Assembly: GCF_019021925.1 (NCBI RefSeq)
Contig: NZ_CP058990.1
Location: 62,001-126,000 of the forward strand
Origin: Cellulophaga sp. HaHaR_3_176
GTDB taxonomy: Bacteria > Bacteroidota > Bacteroidia > Flavobacteriales > Flavobacteriaceae
DNA: 64,000 nt
Direction of reading: 5' to 3'
In this document: positions 53,515 to 61,295 of the stretch, piece after piece
How positions within the stretch are numbered: the stretch's first letter is position 1
Layout of the letters: each line of letters opens with the position of its first letter
Program-made: the position numbers and the translations under genes
Notes under the pieces: generated by a model
Seen by the model: the letters and a program-made list of their open reading frames with translations, nothing else
The model's database searches: none
Told to the model about the DNA's origin: nothing

Positions 53515-53600
53515 TAAGCTGCGTTAAGGATAGAAGTGGCATCCTTTTTTTGCTTGAAAAAGCAATAAAAGATATAGCGGATAGCCTGTTAAAACGCCTA
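53515..53600 (+). ncRNA. Structured RNA motif, probably Flavo-1-like
   Basis: An outer helix GCGTTAAGG (521-529 of 53 kb) with CCTGTTAA and AACGC (53585-53597) encloses two hairpins. The first is GGAT-agaagtggc-ATCC (53528-53544). The second is a TTGCT/AGCAA stem near 53550-53566. The segment AAGATATAGCGGATAGCC follows. This GAAGTGGCATCC plus GATATAGCGGA pattern recurs in flavobacterial intergenic regions, and I believe it corresponds to the Flavo-1 RNA; that name is from memory. Function unknown. Confidence 0.55.
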
Positions 53601-53633
53601 AAATAAAAGTAAGATTGTAATTAGAATACGGAA

Positions 53634-54587
53634 ATGAAAGTAACAGACCACATAAGAAATGCAAACGGAAAAACCTTGTTTTCGTTTGAAATTGTACCAC
53701 CAGTAAAAGGTAATAAAATTCAAGATTTATATGACAATATAGATCCTTTAATGGAGTTTAATCCACCTTTTATTGATGTAACAACTTCTAGAGAAGAATA
53801 TGTTTATGTAGATAAAGAAGGTTTGTACGATAAGAGAATTACTCGTATGCGCCCTGGTACTGTAGGTATCTGCGCATCAATAAAGCATAAGTTTGATGTA
53901 GATACTATACCGCATGTAATTTGTGGTGGTTTTACAAAGGCAGAAACGGAATACATGTTAATTGATTGCCATTATTTAGGTATCGATAATGTGATGGCTT
54001 TGCGAGGAGACTCTATGAAAGATGAAAAGTATTTTGTACCAACTAAAGATGGTAATTGTTATGCATCTGAATTGGTATCACAAATTCAGAATTTAAATAA
54101 AGGACAGTATTTACATGATGATGTTCAGGGAGAAGACAAATCTGATTTTTGTATTGGTGTAGCTGGTTACCCAGAAAAACATTTAGAAGCTCCATCATTT
54201 AAATCTGATTTAATTCGTTTAAAAGAAAAAGTAGATGCAGGTGCTGATTATGTAGTTACGCAAATGTTTTTTGATAATAAAAAGTATTTTGAATTTGTAG
54301 AGGCTGCTAAAGAAATAGGAATTAATGTGCCAATTATACCAGGTATTAAACCAATTGCAGTAAAACGTCATTTACAATTATTACCTCAAATTTTTAGTCT
54401 TGATTTGCCTCATGATTTAGTAGAAGCTGTTGAGGCTTGCAAAAATAATGCTGATGTTAGGCAGGTAGGTGTTGAATGGGCTATTCAACAATCTAAAGAA
54501 TTAAAAGCAGCAGGAATTCCTGTTTTGCATTACTATTCGATGGGTAAATCGAATAATATTAAAGCAATTGCTAAAGAAGTTTTTTAA
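53634..54587 (+). CDS. metF: Methylenetetrahydrofolate reductase
   Basis: The 317-residue MetF has TLFSFEIVPPVKGNKIQDL with the catalytic Glu, FIDVTTSREEYVY, DNVMALRGD, IGVAGYPEKHLEAPS and DAGADYVVTQMFFDNKKYFEFV in blocks. It reduces methylene-THF to methyl-THF, the methyl donor for the MetH pair just upstream. The Flavo-1-like RNA and about 160 bases separate it from the 67-residue ORF, so co-transcription is possible but not certain. Confidence 0.97.
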   Translation: MKVTDHIRNANGKTLFSFEIVPPVKGNKIQDLYDNIDPLMEFNPPFIDVTTSREEYVYVDKEGLYDKRITRMRPGTVGICASIKHKFDVDTIPHVICGGFTKAETEYMLIDCHYLGIDNVMALRGDSMKDEKYFVPTKDGNCYASELVSQIQNLNKGQYLHDDVQGEDKSDFCIGVAGYPEKHLEAPSFKSDLIRLKEKVDAGADYVVTQMFFDNKKYFEFVEAAKEIGINVPIIPGIKPIAVKRHLQLLPQIFSLDLPHDLVEAVEACKNNADVRQVGVEWAIQQSKELKAAGIPVLHYYSMGKSNNIKAIAKEVF

Positions 54588-54625
54588 ATAAATCATTTTG
54601 TGTCTCTAGGTTGCGAGTGAATTCT

Positions 54626-54633
54626 TACTTTTG
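54626..54633 (+). promoter_or_regulatory. -7 box TACTTTTG for the PagL-like gene
   Basis: Exact TAnnTTTG match, 20 bases before the ATG at 54654. The -33 region is unclear. Confidence 0.45.
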
Positions 54634-54653
54634 ATGCTCTTTTTAAATAAGCG

Positions 54654-55754
54654 ATGAAGTATAAGTTTTTAGTAGCATTTGTATTTTTATATTCCTTTGT
54701 TTCCTTTTCGCAGGAGGATAAAGAAGTTAAAAAATATACTATTGATGCAAGTCAGTTTTACGGTACAATTTTAAGGCATAACCCTGATGTTACTCATTTA
54801 ATAAATTCTCATCCGGGTGGGTTGTTATTGAGTGTTAATAAAAAAACATTTGGTTTTAATGATTGGGAGCAGCGCTATAATTATCCAGAGTTAGGGTATT
54901 CTTTTATATATCAAGATTTTAATAATGGAGTGCTTGGTAGTAATTATAGTGTGTACACACATTTAAACTTCTACTTTTTTAAAAGAAACTTACAGCTTAG
55001 AACAGGTCAGGGAATAGCATATGCAACAAATCCTTACGATAAAGAAACTAATTTTAGAAATAACGCTTTTGGTTCTACTATATTAAGCTCAACGTATTTG
55101 ATGCTTAATTATAATAAAGAAAATATTATAAGTGGTTTAGGATTTAAAGCAGGGGTGTCATTTATTCATTACTCAAATGCAAATGTAAAAGCACCTAATA
55201 CCTCAGTTAATACGCTGGCATTTAACGTAGGTCTTATTTATGATTTAGATGAAAGTGACAAGGTTGAGTTTTTAAAAACGGACCAGAAAAAGATAACAGA
55301 GCCTATTCGGTATAATTTAGCTTTTAGAACAGGTATTAATGAAAGTGATATTATCGATTCAGGTCAATATCCCTTTTATATATTTTCGGGGTATGCCGAT
55401 AAACGTTTAGGTACTTTAAGTGCAATACAGTTAGGTACAGATGTTTATTTTTCAAACTTTTTAAAAGAATTAATTAATTTTAGTGCTATTGCTTTTCCTG
55501 ATGATAATAATTCTAATAATCAAGATTATAAAAGAGTAGGGGTTTTTGTTGGTCATGAGTTATTTATCAATAAAATGTCGATTACAAGTCAATTAGGGTA
55601 TTATGTTTATTACCCTTTTAATTTTGAAGGAAGAGTTTATAATAGATTGGGTATGAAGCGTTATTTTGGTGATAAAGTTTTTGGAGAGTTAAGTTTAAAA
55701 TCGCACGGAGCTAAGGCAGAAGCATTGGAGTTTGGAATAGGAATACGATTATAA
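54654..55754 (+). CDS. Acyloxyacyl hydrolase / PagL-like lipid A deacylase
   Basis: The 366-residue protein has a signal peptide ending SFSQ and a beta-barrel pattern throughout. The catalytic-type H-x-S motif is His172 and Ser174 in FIHYSNANVKAPN, preceded by a Gly-rich strand, as in PagL. PagL-type enzymes remove a 3-O acyl chain from lipid A in the outer membrane. The barrel is larger than that of Pseudomonas PagL (about 150 residues after processing), as is common in Bacteroidota. It leads a run of three closely spaced genes. Confidence 0.82.
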   Translation: MKYKFLVAFVFLYSFVSFSQEDKEVKKYTIDASQFYGTILRHNPDVTHLINSHPGGLLLSVNKKTFGFNDWEQRYNYPELGYSFIYQDFNNGVLGSNYSVYTHLNFYFFKRNLQLRTGQGIAYATNPYDKETNFRNNAFGSTILSSTYLMLNYNKENIISGLGFKAGVSFIHYSNANVKAPNTSVNTLAFNVGLIYDLDESDKVEFLKTDQKKITEPIRYNLAFRTGINESDIIDSGQYPFYIFSGYADKRLGTLSAIQLGTDVYFSNFLKELINFSAIAFPDDNNSNNQDYKRVGVFVGHELFINKMSITSQLGYYVYYPFNFEGRVYNRLGMKRYFGDKVFGELSLKSHGAKAEALEFGIGIRL

Positions 55755-55755
55755 T

Positions 55756-56520
55756 ATGATAAAAGTAAAATTCAACAACATACTGATACTATTGGTGTTA
55801 ACTTTATTAAGTTGTGCAAGTGAAAAAGCTTCAGATTGTTTTCAAAAATCAGGAGACCTCATTAGAGAAGAGGTTTTTTTAGAAGAGTTTACTAGAATAA
55901 TAGCTTTTGAAGGGATAAAAGTTGTTATAAAACAAAGTGATGACTATAAAGTAGAAATAGAAACAGGAGAATATTTAAGAAATGATATTACTGCAGAAGT
56001 TATAGACAACCGTTTGGAATTAAGAAACGAAAATAAATGTAATTTTGTTCGAGATTTTGAGCTAACGACTATTTATGTATCTGCGCCTAATATTAGCGAA
56101 ATTAGAAGTAGTACTGGTTTTTTAATTAAAAGTGATGGAATTTTAAATTACCCAATTTTAAATTTAATATCAGAAGATTTTTTTGAGCCTGAGGCAGAAA
56201 CTACTGATGGTGATTTTGATATAGAAGTGAATGCTACAACATTAAATATTGTTTCTAATGGCATAGCTTCGTTTAAACTAAAAGGAGCAGCAGAAAATTT
56301 TAATATAACTTTTGCTTCAGGCGATTCTAGGTTAGAAGGGAAAGAGTTAGTTGCTAACAATATATATGTAAACCATCGTGCTTCAAATGATATGGTGATA
56401 AACCCACAGGTTTCTTTAAAAGGAAAACTTACTTCAACAGGAGATGTAATTAGTTATAATATTCCTGCAGTTATAGAAGTTGAAGAGTTGTATAAGGGTA
56501 AATTGATATTTAAAGATTGA
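55756..56520 (+). CDS. DUF2807 head-GIN-type lipoprotein
   Basis: The 254-residue protein has lipobox LTLLSC and then a right-handed repetitive beta structure. Examples are GIKVVIKQSDDYKVEIETGEYLRNDI, TIYVSAPNISEIRSS and repeated Asn/Ser/Gly turns. This fits the putative auto-transporter adhesin head GIN domain. It probably sits on the outer membrane or cell surface. Function unknown. It starts one base after the PagL-like gene, so they form an operon. Confidence 0.85.
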   Translation: MIKVKFNNILILLVLTLLSCASEKASDCFQKSGDLIREEVFLEEFTRIIAFEGIKVVIKQSDDYKVEIETGEYLRNDITAEVIDNRLELRNENKCNFVRDFELTTIYVSAPNISEIRSSTGFLIKSDGILNYPILNLISEDFFEPEAETTDGDFDIEVNATTLNIVSNGIASFKLKGAAENFNITFASGDSRLEGKELVANNIYVNHRASNDMVINPQVSLKGKLTSTGDVISYNIPAVIEVEELYKGKLIFKD

Positions 56521-57620
56521 TATTGAAAAAGCCATTATTTACATATTTAAAAGATTTTTTTGCATTTACTAGAGTAGTTGGTGATGTTTCAGAGTTAAAG
56601 GGTTTGAATAAAATAGATGTTCTTCTTCAGAACTTAATCGATTTTAAAAAAATACCAGGTTTATCTATCTCGGTTTTTAAAGACAATAAAAGTTTATATC
56701 AAAAAGGCTACGGTTATGCTGATATAGAAAAGCAAATACTTGTAAACCCAGAAACCTCTGTTTTTAGAGTAGCAAGTGTGTCGAAACCAATTGCAGCAAC
56801 AGCTTTAGCTCGTATAGTAGCAGATGGTTTTATTGATTTGGATGCGTCATTTTATACCTACGTGCCTTATTATCCTAAAAAAAAGTGGGATTTTACAATC
56901 CGACAATTAGCGAGCCATACGGCAGGCATCAGAAGTTACAAAGGAAAAGAGTACGGCTTAAATAAACCTTATTCAATAAAAGAAAGTATAGAAGTTTTTA
57001 AAGAAGATGATTTACTTTTTGAGCCAGGAACAAGTTATCATTATAATAGCTTTGATTGGGTGCTTATTTCATTAGCTATACAAGAGGTAAGTGGCTTATC
57101 TTTTGAAAAATATGTAGAAGAAAAAGTTTTAAAACCTTTAGGTTTACAACATATTTTGCCAGCGAGCCCAAGTGGTGTAGATGTATTGAAAGATGCTACT
57201 TTAAGTTTGGTGAATTTTTATTCAAAATTAGCATTTGGTTTTAAAGCAGCAATACCCGTAAATAATTATTATAAGATAGCAGGCGGTGGTTTTTTAGCAA
57301 CTTCGGCAGCAATAGCTAAACTTGGTCAGGTTTATTTAAATAAAGAAACTTTGATAGATGATGCACTTCTTTCTCAATTCATAACAACAGAAACTATAAA
57401 TAATAAACCAATATATTATGGGTTAGGTTGGCAAAGCAGTCAAGATAAATCAGGTAGGGTATACTACGGGCATATAGGTAATGGTGTAGGCGGATATTCT
57501 AATTTTTTCGTTTATCCAAAACAAAAAACTGTGATTTCAATATTGGTAAACTGCACAAACCCTAATATTCAAAAAGAATTAGATGAGGTTATTAATGAGA
57601 TACTTCATTTAGAAGCTTAA
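56517..57620 (+). CDS. Serine hydrolase of the beta-lactamase/penicillin-binding class C family
   Basis: The 367-residue protein has the class C triad motifs: SxxK as Ser87-Val-Ser-Lys90 in FRVASVSKPIAA, YxN in SYHYNSFDWVL, and HxG in YYGHIGNGVGGYSNFF. No clear signal peptide is seen. The frame begins with TTG at 56517, overlapping the previous stop as TTGA; a second TTG is two codons on. Members include esterases and D-aminopeptidases, so beta-lactam hydrolysis should not be assumed. Third gene of the envelope operon. Confidence 0.85.
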   Translation: MILKKPLFTYLKDFFAFTRVVGDVSELKGLNKIDVLLQNLIDFKKIPGLSISVFKDNKSLYQKGYGYADIEKQILVNPETSVFRVASVSKPIAATALARIVADGFIDLDASFYTYVPYYPKKKWDFTIRQLASHTAGIRSYKGKEYGLNKPYSIKESIEVFKEDDLLFEPGTSYHYNSFDWVLISLAIQEVSGLSFEKYVEEKVLKPLGLQHILPASPSGVDVLKDATLSLVNFYSKLAFGFKAAIPVNNYYKIAGGGFLATSAAIAKLGQVYLNKETLIDDALLSQFITTETINNKPIYYGLGWQSSQDKSGRVYYGHIGNGVGGYSNFFVYPKQKTVISILVNCTNPNIQKELDEVINEILHLEA

Positions 57621-57706
57621 AATGTTACTATTTTCTATACTAATACGACGTAAAGCACGTTCTTTTCGTGTATAATTAAATAACCAACCTAAAAAAATAA
57701 TTTATC

Positions 57707-58813
57707 ATGAGAAAATCAAATTTGTTAGTGCTATGTTTTTTAGCAGCAGGAATATTCTCTTGCTCGAAAGATGGAGAAGCTACAATTTCTGGAGAGATAG
57801 ATCCTGATGGAGTAAACTTAACAGAAGATGAACTGATAGATGTTAATGAAGCGTCAGCAGCAATTACTGTGTACGGTGCAACGGAAAAAACAGGAGATTT
57901 AGTGCCTAATGGAGCTATAGCATTTAATCTTGATTATTCAACACAAACAGCATTTCAAAAAACTGGTTTTGAAATAGCTTTTGAAGCTCCGGCAGATTTC
58001 GCTGGTGCATATATTCAATTGAAAGATGATAATGGTATGGCAGATACCTATTTTGATGTTCCTGCAAATACTATGTCAACTGACAGTAGAAAATTAATAA
58101 ATAAGGGAAGACAAAATTTCTTATCAAAAAAAACATCATTAACAAAAAAAGATGAAAATACATATATCGATGTTGATTTTTCATCAGCAGTACCTGCAGG
58201 TACATTTTGTTATGTAATTTGTTTATATGATGGTCAAGGTAATATTAGCTTACCGCAAGAAGTTTGTGTAAAGGTAGAAGCTTGGGGTGGTAATACAAGT
58301 TTGGTTGCTGACTGGGGTTATACGAAACAGGTTGAGAATGGAGAAACGTATTTAACAGGTGAAGCAAAGTGTTATGATGAAGGTACTTCAACTCTAGCAT
58401 GTGATAACGGAGAAAATACAGAAATAGAATTATCATATTGCTGGACAGTTAATGATATTACGATGAACTTAAAAAATGATGGTACTTTTGTTTTAAATCA
58501 GAATACTATCGAAAGCGGTTTAGATTGGGAAGCATCAAGAGCTTCTTGTAGTAATGTTGAAGAGAGTTTTTCTTCTTTTGATGTATCAAAAGGTAACTGG
58601 GCTTACAATGAAGAAAAAAACGAACTTACTTTAGTAGAATTTGTTTATACTTCAACTTATGAAGATGGCGAAACAGAGACTTATGAAAGTGAAGATGGTG
58701 AATTAATATTTAATGGTGTGATAGAGTTAACTTCAAGTCAATTGGTTGTTAATGAGGTGTTTGAAGATGAAAATGGAATAGAGGAGTACGAATATCACTT
58801 CAATAAAAAATAA
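57707..58813 (+). CDS. Acidic hypothetical lipoprotein
   Basis: The 368-residue protein has a lipoprotein signal (VLCFLAAGIFSC) with Cys at about residue 19. No family is recognised. The first half contains beta-strand stretches such as FEIAFEAPADFAGAYIQL. The second half, after residue 200, has a WGYTKQVENGETYLTGEAKCYD region and a lipocalin-like closing section with a strongly acidic stretch (STYEDGETETYESEDGELIF). Paired Cys residues (KCYDEGTSTLACDNG) could form a disulfide. Followed by a terminator. Confidence 0.75.
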   Translation: MRKSNLLVLCFLAAGIFSCSKDGEATISGEIDPDGVNLTEDELIDVNEASAAITVYGATEKTGDLVPNGAIAFNLDYSTQTAFQKTGFEIAFEAPADFAGAYIQLKDDNGMADTYFDVPANTMSTDSRKLINKGRQNFLSKKTSLTKKDENTYIDVDFSSAVPAGTFCYVICLYDGQGNISLPQEVCVKVEAWGGNTSLVADWGYTKQVENGETYLTGEAKCYDEGTSTLACDNGENTEIELSYCWTVNDITMNLKNDGTFVLNQNTIESGLDWEASRASCSNVEESFSSFDVSKGNWAYNEEKNELTLVEFVYTSTYEDGETETYESEDGELIFNGVIELTSSQLVVNEVFEDENGIEEYEYHFNKK

Positions 58814-58836
58814 ATTAAAGTTAAGCATAACGGTAA

Positions 58837-58868
58837 AAAAGATTCCTTGAAAAAGGAATTTTTTTTTG
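58837..58868 (+). terminator. Intrinsic terminator after the acidic lipoprotein gene
   Basis: GATTCCTT pairs with AAGGAATT around GAAA, followed by nine T. Confidence 0.88.
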
Positions 58869-58907
58869 TTTAAAGAAGTTATTTTTAGAATTATAAATTA
58901 AGATAAG

Positions 58908-59636
58908 ATGGAAGACCTAGAAAAGCCAAGAATTTCAAGACTAACATCGATTTTGACACAATTGCAATCTAATAAGCTTTTAACAGCTAAAATGCTTGCT
59001 GATAAATACAAGGTGAGTGTAAGAACTATTTATAGGGATATTAGAACTCTAGAAAATTCTGGTGTTCCAATTATTACAGAAGAAGGTAGAGGGTATTCAT
59101 TAATGGAAGGTTATCAATTGCCACCGGTTATGTTTAGCGAAAATGAAGCAAATGCTTTAATCACAGCGGAGCAATTGGTTATTAAGAATAAAGACACTTC
59201 TTTTGTTCAACATTATAGCGAGGCTATTTTAAAAATAAAAGCTATTTTAAAAAACTCTCAGAAACAGAAGTCTAATTTGTTGACTAATCGAGTTTATTTT
59301 ACGGAAAATTATAAGGCACAGACAACAAGTAGTTATTTAATGCTTTTGCAATCGGCTATTACTAATTTTGAAATTTTAGAGATGGAATACATGTCTTTAG
59401 AAAATAATTTTACAAAACGTAAAATAGAGCCTTTTGCTTTGTATAGCACAGAAGGTAATTGGGTGCTCATTGCTTTTTGTTTGTTGAGAAAAGAATTTAG
59501 AGCTTTTAGAATAGATCACATAAAAAAAGTGATGTCAACAAATTCTTATTTTGAATCACATAATATGACGCTTCAAGATTATTTTAAAATGTGTGCAGAA
59601 AAATATAAAAACACCCCTGACACACCTTTGTCATAG
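58908..59636 (+). CDS. YafY-type WYL-domain transcriptional regulator
   Basis: The 242-residue protein has an N-terminal HTH (ISRLTSILTQLQSNKLLTAKMLADKYKVSVRTIYRDIRTLENSG in blocks) and a C-terminal WYL-type domain (EILEMEYMSLENNFTKRKIEPFALYSTEGNWVLIAFCLLRKEFRAFRIDHI in blocks). Such regulators sense ligands through the WYL fold. It is 37 bases before a GyrI-like ligand-binding protein, suggesting a sensor pair; target genes are unknown. Confidence 0.92.
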   Translation: MEDLEKPRISRLTSILTQLQSNKLLTAKMLADKYKVSVRTIYRDIRTLENSGVPIITEEGRGYSLMEGYQLPPVMFSENEANALITAEQLVIKNKDTSFVQHYSEAILKIKAILKNSQKQKSNLLTNRVYFTENYKAQTTSSYLMLLQSAITNFEILEMEYMSLENNFTKRKIEPFALYSTEGNWVLIAFCLLRKEFRAFRIDHIKKVMSTNSYFESHNMTLQDYFKMCAEKYKNTPDTPLS

Positions 59637-59673
59637 CTCCTGAATATTTTTGAAGAAATTTTAAAACAACAAA

Positions 59674-60132
59674 ATGGAGACAACAAAAAAAGAAGGTTTT
59701 ACAATTGTAGGTGTTACGGTTAAAACAACAAATGAAAACAGGCAAGCAGCAAAGGATATTCCAATGTTATGGAATGAGTTTATGATTGATAATGTGAAAA
59801 GTAAAATTAAAAATAAAGTTGATGATACTGTTTATGCTCTTTATACAAATTATGAAGGAGACCACACTAAACCTTATACAACAATGATAGGATGTAAGGT
59901 GGAAAACCTAGAAAATATCCCTGAAGAATTAACCGTTAAAATTATTCCAGAGGCAACATATGCTAAATTTATAGCGAAGGGAGATTTGACTAAAAATGTA
60001 GTTTATGACAAATGGTTAACTATTTGGAATACAAATTTAGAAAGGATGTTTACGACTGATATAGAGGTCTATAACGAAAAAGCGATTAACCCTAAAGATG
60101 GCGAAGTTGAAATTTATGTAGCGATTAAGTAA
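59674..60132 (+). CDS. GyrI-like / AraC effector-binding domain protein
   Basis: The 152-residue protein consists of a single effector-binding fold: EGFTIVGVTVKTTNENRQAAKDIPMLWNEF in blocks, VYALYTNYEGDHTKPYTTMIGCKV, and a closing VEIYVAIK. Such stand-alone domains bind small hydrophobic compounds or proteins. It is probably co-transcribed with the WYL regulator. No DNA-binding part is present. Confidence 0.85.
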   Translation: METTKKEGFTIVGVTVKTTNENRQAAKDIPMLWNEFMIDNVKSKIKNKVDDTVYALYTNYEGDHTKPYTTMIGCKVENLENIPEELTVKIIPEATYAKFIAKGDLTKNVVYDKWLTIWNTNLERMFTTDIEVYNEKAINPKDGEVEIYVAIK

Positions 60133-60242
60133 AAAGTATTGAATTCGAAAATAAATTATCTGCATAAAATTTCGCAATAACTCTTTTATAATTCAATAAA
60201 TAAGACAAATAATAAAATATTCTGAAAAATAGATTAGTTTAA

Positions 60243-60272
60243 TTTGATTTTTGAATATAATTATTACTTTAG
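60243..60272 (+). promoter_or_regulatory. Promoter of the aromatic amino-acid operon
   Basis: TTTG (60243-60246) lies 18 bases before TACTTTAG (60265-60272), one mismatch from TAnnTTTG. The predicted start near 60279 is just before the leader ORF. Confidence 0.5.
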
Positions 60273-60289
60273 CTAAAGTTATTACAATT

Positions 60290-60361
60290 ATGACAAAACA
60301 ATATTTCTGGAACGGTTTCTTTTTTTACTTCTTTTTTAAGAGAGGTACGGGACTGTTGTAG
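60290..60361 (+). CDS. Phe-rich leader peptide of the pheA operon
   Basis: This is a 23-codon ORF, too short for routine ORF calling. It begins MTKQYFWNG, continues FFFYFFF and ends KRGTGLL before TAG. Seven of 23 codons are Phe (six of them in a seven-codon run with one Tyr), plus one more Tyr and one Trp. It lies just after a promoter and 106 bases before prephenate dehydratase, and its 3' end overlaps an arm of an alternative hairpin. These are the defining features of a ribosome-stalling attenuator peptide that senses charged tRNA-Phe. Confidence 0.88.
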   Translation: MTKQYFWNGFFFYFFFKRGTGLL

Positions 60362-60412
60362 TATATTTTAAAGATATAAACAATTAAAAGTCCCGTGTAT
60401 AACGGGACTTTT
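60347..60412 (+). terminator. Attenuator: terminator and competing antiterminator
   Basis: The terminator stem is AAAAGTCCCGT (60387-60397) with ACGGGACTTTT (60402-60412), followed by T residues. The same ACGGGACT octamer also occurs upstream at 60347-60354, inside the leader ORF near its stop. That copy can pair with AGTCCCGT (60390-60397), and this pairing excludes the terminator. A ribosome stalled at the Phe codons would leave the upstream copy free and allow read-through; a ribosome reaching the stop would cover it and permit termination. Confidence 0.85.
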
Positions 60413-60467
60413 TTTTTGCTGTTTTTTTAAAAAATAAAAATATTAAGAGTCATTTATAAATTATAGA

Positions 60468-61295
60468 ATGAAATTAAAAATAGCCATTCAGGGAATTAAA
60501 GGTTCTAATCACCATCAGGTAGCTAGAGATTATTTTGGAGAAGATTTAGACTTGATAGAGTGTTTGTCTTTTGATGAATTAGTAGATCAAACTTTATCTG
60601 GTAGGGCAGATAAAGCAGTGATGGCAATTGAAAATTCTATTGCAGGTTCGATAATACCTAACTATGCGCTTGTTTTTCATAATGATTTACATGTTATAGG
60701 AGAATATTATTTAAGTATACAACATAATTTAATGGTATATAGAGGTCAAAAGCTTCATGATGTTGAAGAAGTGCATTCGCACCCTATGGCTTTATTACAA
60801 TGTAAAGATTTTTTAAAATCATACCCTCATATTAAGTTAGTAGAAGCTGTAGATACAGCAGAAACAGCGCAGAGGATACAAGAACATCAAATAAAAAACA
60901 TTGCAGCTATAGCACCTAAAGCGGCATCAGAATTGTACGGTTTAGATATTATAGCATCAGAAATACAAACGATTACAAATAACTCTACTCGCTTTATAAT
61001 ATTAAGCACAGAAGAAAACAAATTACCAAAAAATGATACAACTAAAGCATCTTTACGTTTTATTGTAGATCACAAAAGAGGTAGTCTTGCAGCTGTTTTA
61101 AATGTAATGAGTGATTGTAACCTGAATTTAACAAAAATACAATCGTTGCCAGTTATAGAGCGACCTTGGAAGTATGCTTTTTTTGTAGATGTAACTTTTG
61201 AAGAATATCAACATTTTCAAAAAGCAAAATCATTATTAGAAATAATGTCAGAAGAATTTAAAGTTTTAGGAGAATATAAAAACGCCAGAGCATGA
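60468..61295 (+). CDS. pheA: Prephenate dehydratase
   Basis: The 275-residue protein has the catalytic PDT domain (KIAIQGIKGSNHHQVARDYFG, MAIENSIAGSIIPNY, and the TRF motif in NNSTRFIIL) and a C-terminal ACT domain beginning GSLAAVLNVMSDCNLNLTKIQSLP, which normally binds Phe for feedback inhibition. It converts prephenate to phenylpyruvate. It lacks the chorismate mutase domain of E. coli PheA; that activity probably lies on the DAHP synthase gene later in the operon. First structural gene after the attenuator. Confidence 0.96.
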   Translation: MKLKIAIQGIKGSNHHQVARDYFGEDLDLIECLSFDELVDQTLSGRADKAVMAIENSIAGSIIPNYALVFHNDLHVIGEYYLSIQHNLMVYRGQKLHDVEEVHSHPMALLQCKDFLKSYPHIKLVEAVDTAETAQRIQEHQIKNIAAIAPKAASELYGLDIIASEIQTITNNSTRFIILSTEENKLPKNDTTKASLRFIVDHKRGSLAAVLNVMSDCNLNLTKIQSLPVIERPWKYAFFVDVTFEEYQHFQKAKSLLEIMSEEFKVLGEYKNARA

